Shown piece by piece: positions 63,576-64,000 of a stretch of 64,000 bases of DNA. The notes under the pieces were generated by a model. The model ran no database searches. It saw nothing but the letters and a program-made list of their open reading frames with translations, and was not told where the DNA came from. Source of the DNA: Nocardioides pinisoli. GTDB lineage: Bacteria > Actinomycetota > Actinomycetes > Propionibacteriales > Nocardioidaceae. Each line of letters begins with the position of its first letter. The stretch's first letter is position 1. Both the position numbers and the translations under genes were made by a program. The stretch lies in contig NZ_JANARS010000007.1 in NCBI RefSeq assembly GCF_024199985.1, positions 62,001-126,000 of the forward strand. Direction: 5' to 3'.

Positions 63576-64000
63576 TGAAGATCGCCCTGTTCGGAGCCAC
63601 CGGCATGGTCGGCTCCCGCATCGCCGCCGAGGCCACCGCCCGTGGCCACCAGGTCACCTCGCTCAGCCGGTCGACCGGCGCCGACATGGCCGACGCCGCG
63701 GCCGTGCGTGAGGCCGCCGGGTCCCACGACGTCGTCATCTCCGCGACCGGGCCGAGCCGCGCGGGCGAGTCCCACGAGCCCTGGCTCGCCTCCGTCTCCA
63801 CGCTGCTCGAGCACGCGGGCGACACGCGGGTGCTCTTCGTCGGTGGCGCCGGCTCGCTGCTCACCCCCGACGGCACCCGGCTGCTCGACACCGACGGGTT
63901 CCCCGAGGAGTACAAGGCCGAGGCCACCTCCGGTGCCGCCGCGCTCGACCTCTTCCGCACGGCGCCGGAGTCGTGCGACTGGACCTTCCTCAGCCCCGCG
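63576..64000 (+). CDS. NAD(P)-binding reductase, NmrA/SDR-like (cut by window edge)
   Basis: 141 codons are visible from ATG 63576, which has GAAGGA 6 nt upstream. The N-terminus MKIALFGATGMVGSRIAAEATARGH is the nucleotide-binding motif (GATGxxG), and VVISATGPS and VLFVGGAGSL continue the Rossmann pattern of atypical SDR/NmrA proteins. In many bacteria such a gene is controlled by a divergent HxlR regulator, as here. The C-terminal part lies beyond the window. Confidence 0.85.

Noticed and set aside
1-64000. tRNA or rRNA genes, insertion sequences, prophage
   Set aside because: I looked for cloverleaf-like segments, transposase motifs (DDE, HUH) and phage genes and saw none that I could support by eye.

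Overview
The window is very GC-rich, gene-dense and actinobacterial. Starts are often GTG or TTG, many gene pairs overlap by 4 bp (ATGA/GTGA), and the ribosomal order infA-rpmJ-rpsM-rpsK-rpsD-rpoA-rplQ is typical of Actinobacteria. Together with the protein styles (giant Ig/Fn3 protein beside MoxR/DUF58, DUF222-HNH proteins, SigE-family sigma factor, class E sortase) this suggests a Nocardioides-like member of the Nocardioidaceae. That placement is inference; no database search was possible.

Layout. 1-12.6 kb: a surface/signalling block. A Ser/Thr kinase (cut by the window edge) and an FHA protein run leftward. Divergent from them are a 2089-residue membrane-tethered Ig/fibronectin protein, a MoxR ATPase, a DUF58 protein and a transglutaminase-fold membrane protein whose catalytic Cys, His and Asp are all substituted. 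12.6-16.8 kb: translation operon infA to rplQ, with a strong hairpin before rpoA and a five-heptad C-terminal tail on L17. 16.8-19.9 kb: leftward genes lying between rplQ and truA: a ketopantoate-reductase-like gene and a tightly overlapping ArsR-SRPBCC-DinB-RibD operon with two palindromic operators. 20-31 kb: truA, a methyltransferase, an APH-like kinase, a class E sortase with a lipobox, a P450, two oxidoreductases, acetyltransferases, a secreted zinc peptidase-like protein, an Nramp relative without the usual metal motifs and a lipoprotein. 31-33.1 kb: a repeat-rich stretch with a 15-bp tandem array at the end of a DUF222-HNH gene and a cluster of 45-bp REP-like elements.

33-49.6 kb: ABC-F ATPase, two-domain GNAT, two overlapping glycosyltransferases, a luciferase-like flavoprotein, a membrane-tethered beta-propeller, three acyl-CoA dehydrogenases, an HtrA protease, a GNAT/SigE/membrane-protein operon and an HTH-STAND ATPase regulator. 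49.7-55.6 kb: a secreted two-headed alpha-amylase/pullulanase preceded by CTTGCAG-type palindromes. 55.6-64 kb: citrate synthase, an amine-oxidase-like flavoprotein, rplM-rpsI with its own promoter and leader, glmM, small genes, a second two-domain GNAT, and a divergent HxlR regulator/NmrA-like reductase pair cut by the right edge.

Many single genes have a TAnnnT box 6-8 nt before the start codon, the expected look of leaderless transcription; operon-internal genes mostly overlap their upstream neighbour. The most system-like element is the kinase-FHA / Ig-MoxR-DUF58-pseudo-transglutaminase block.
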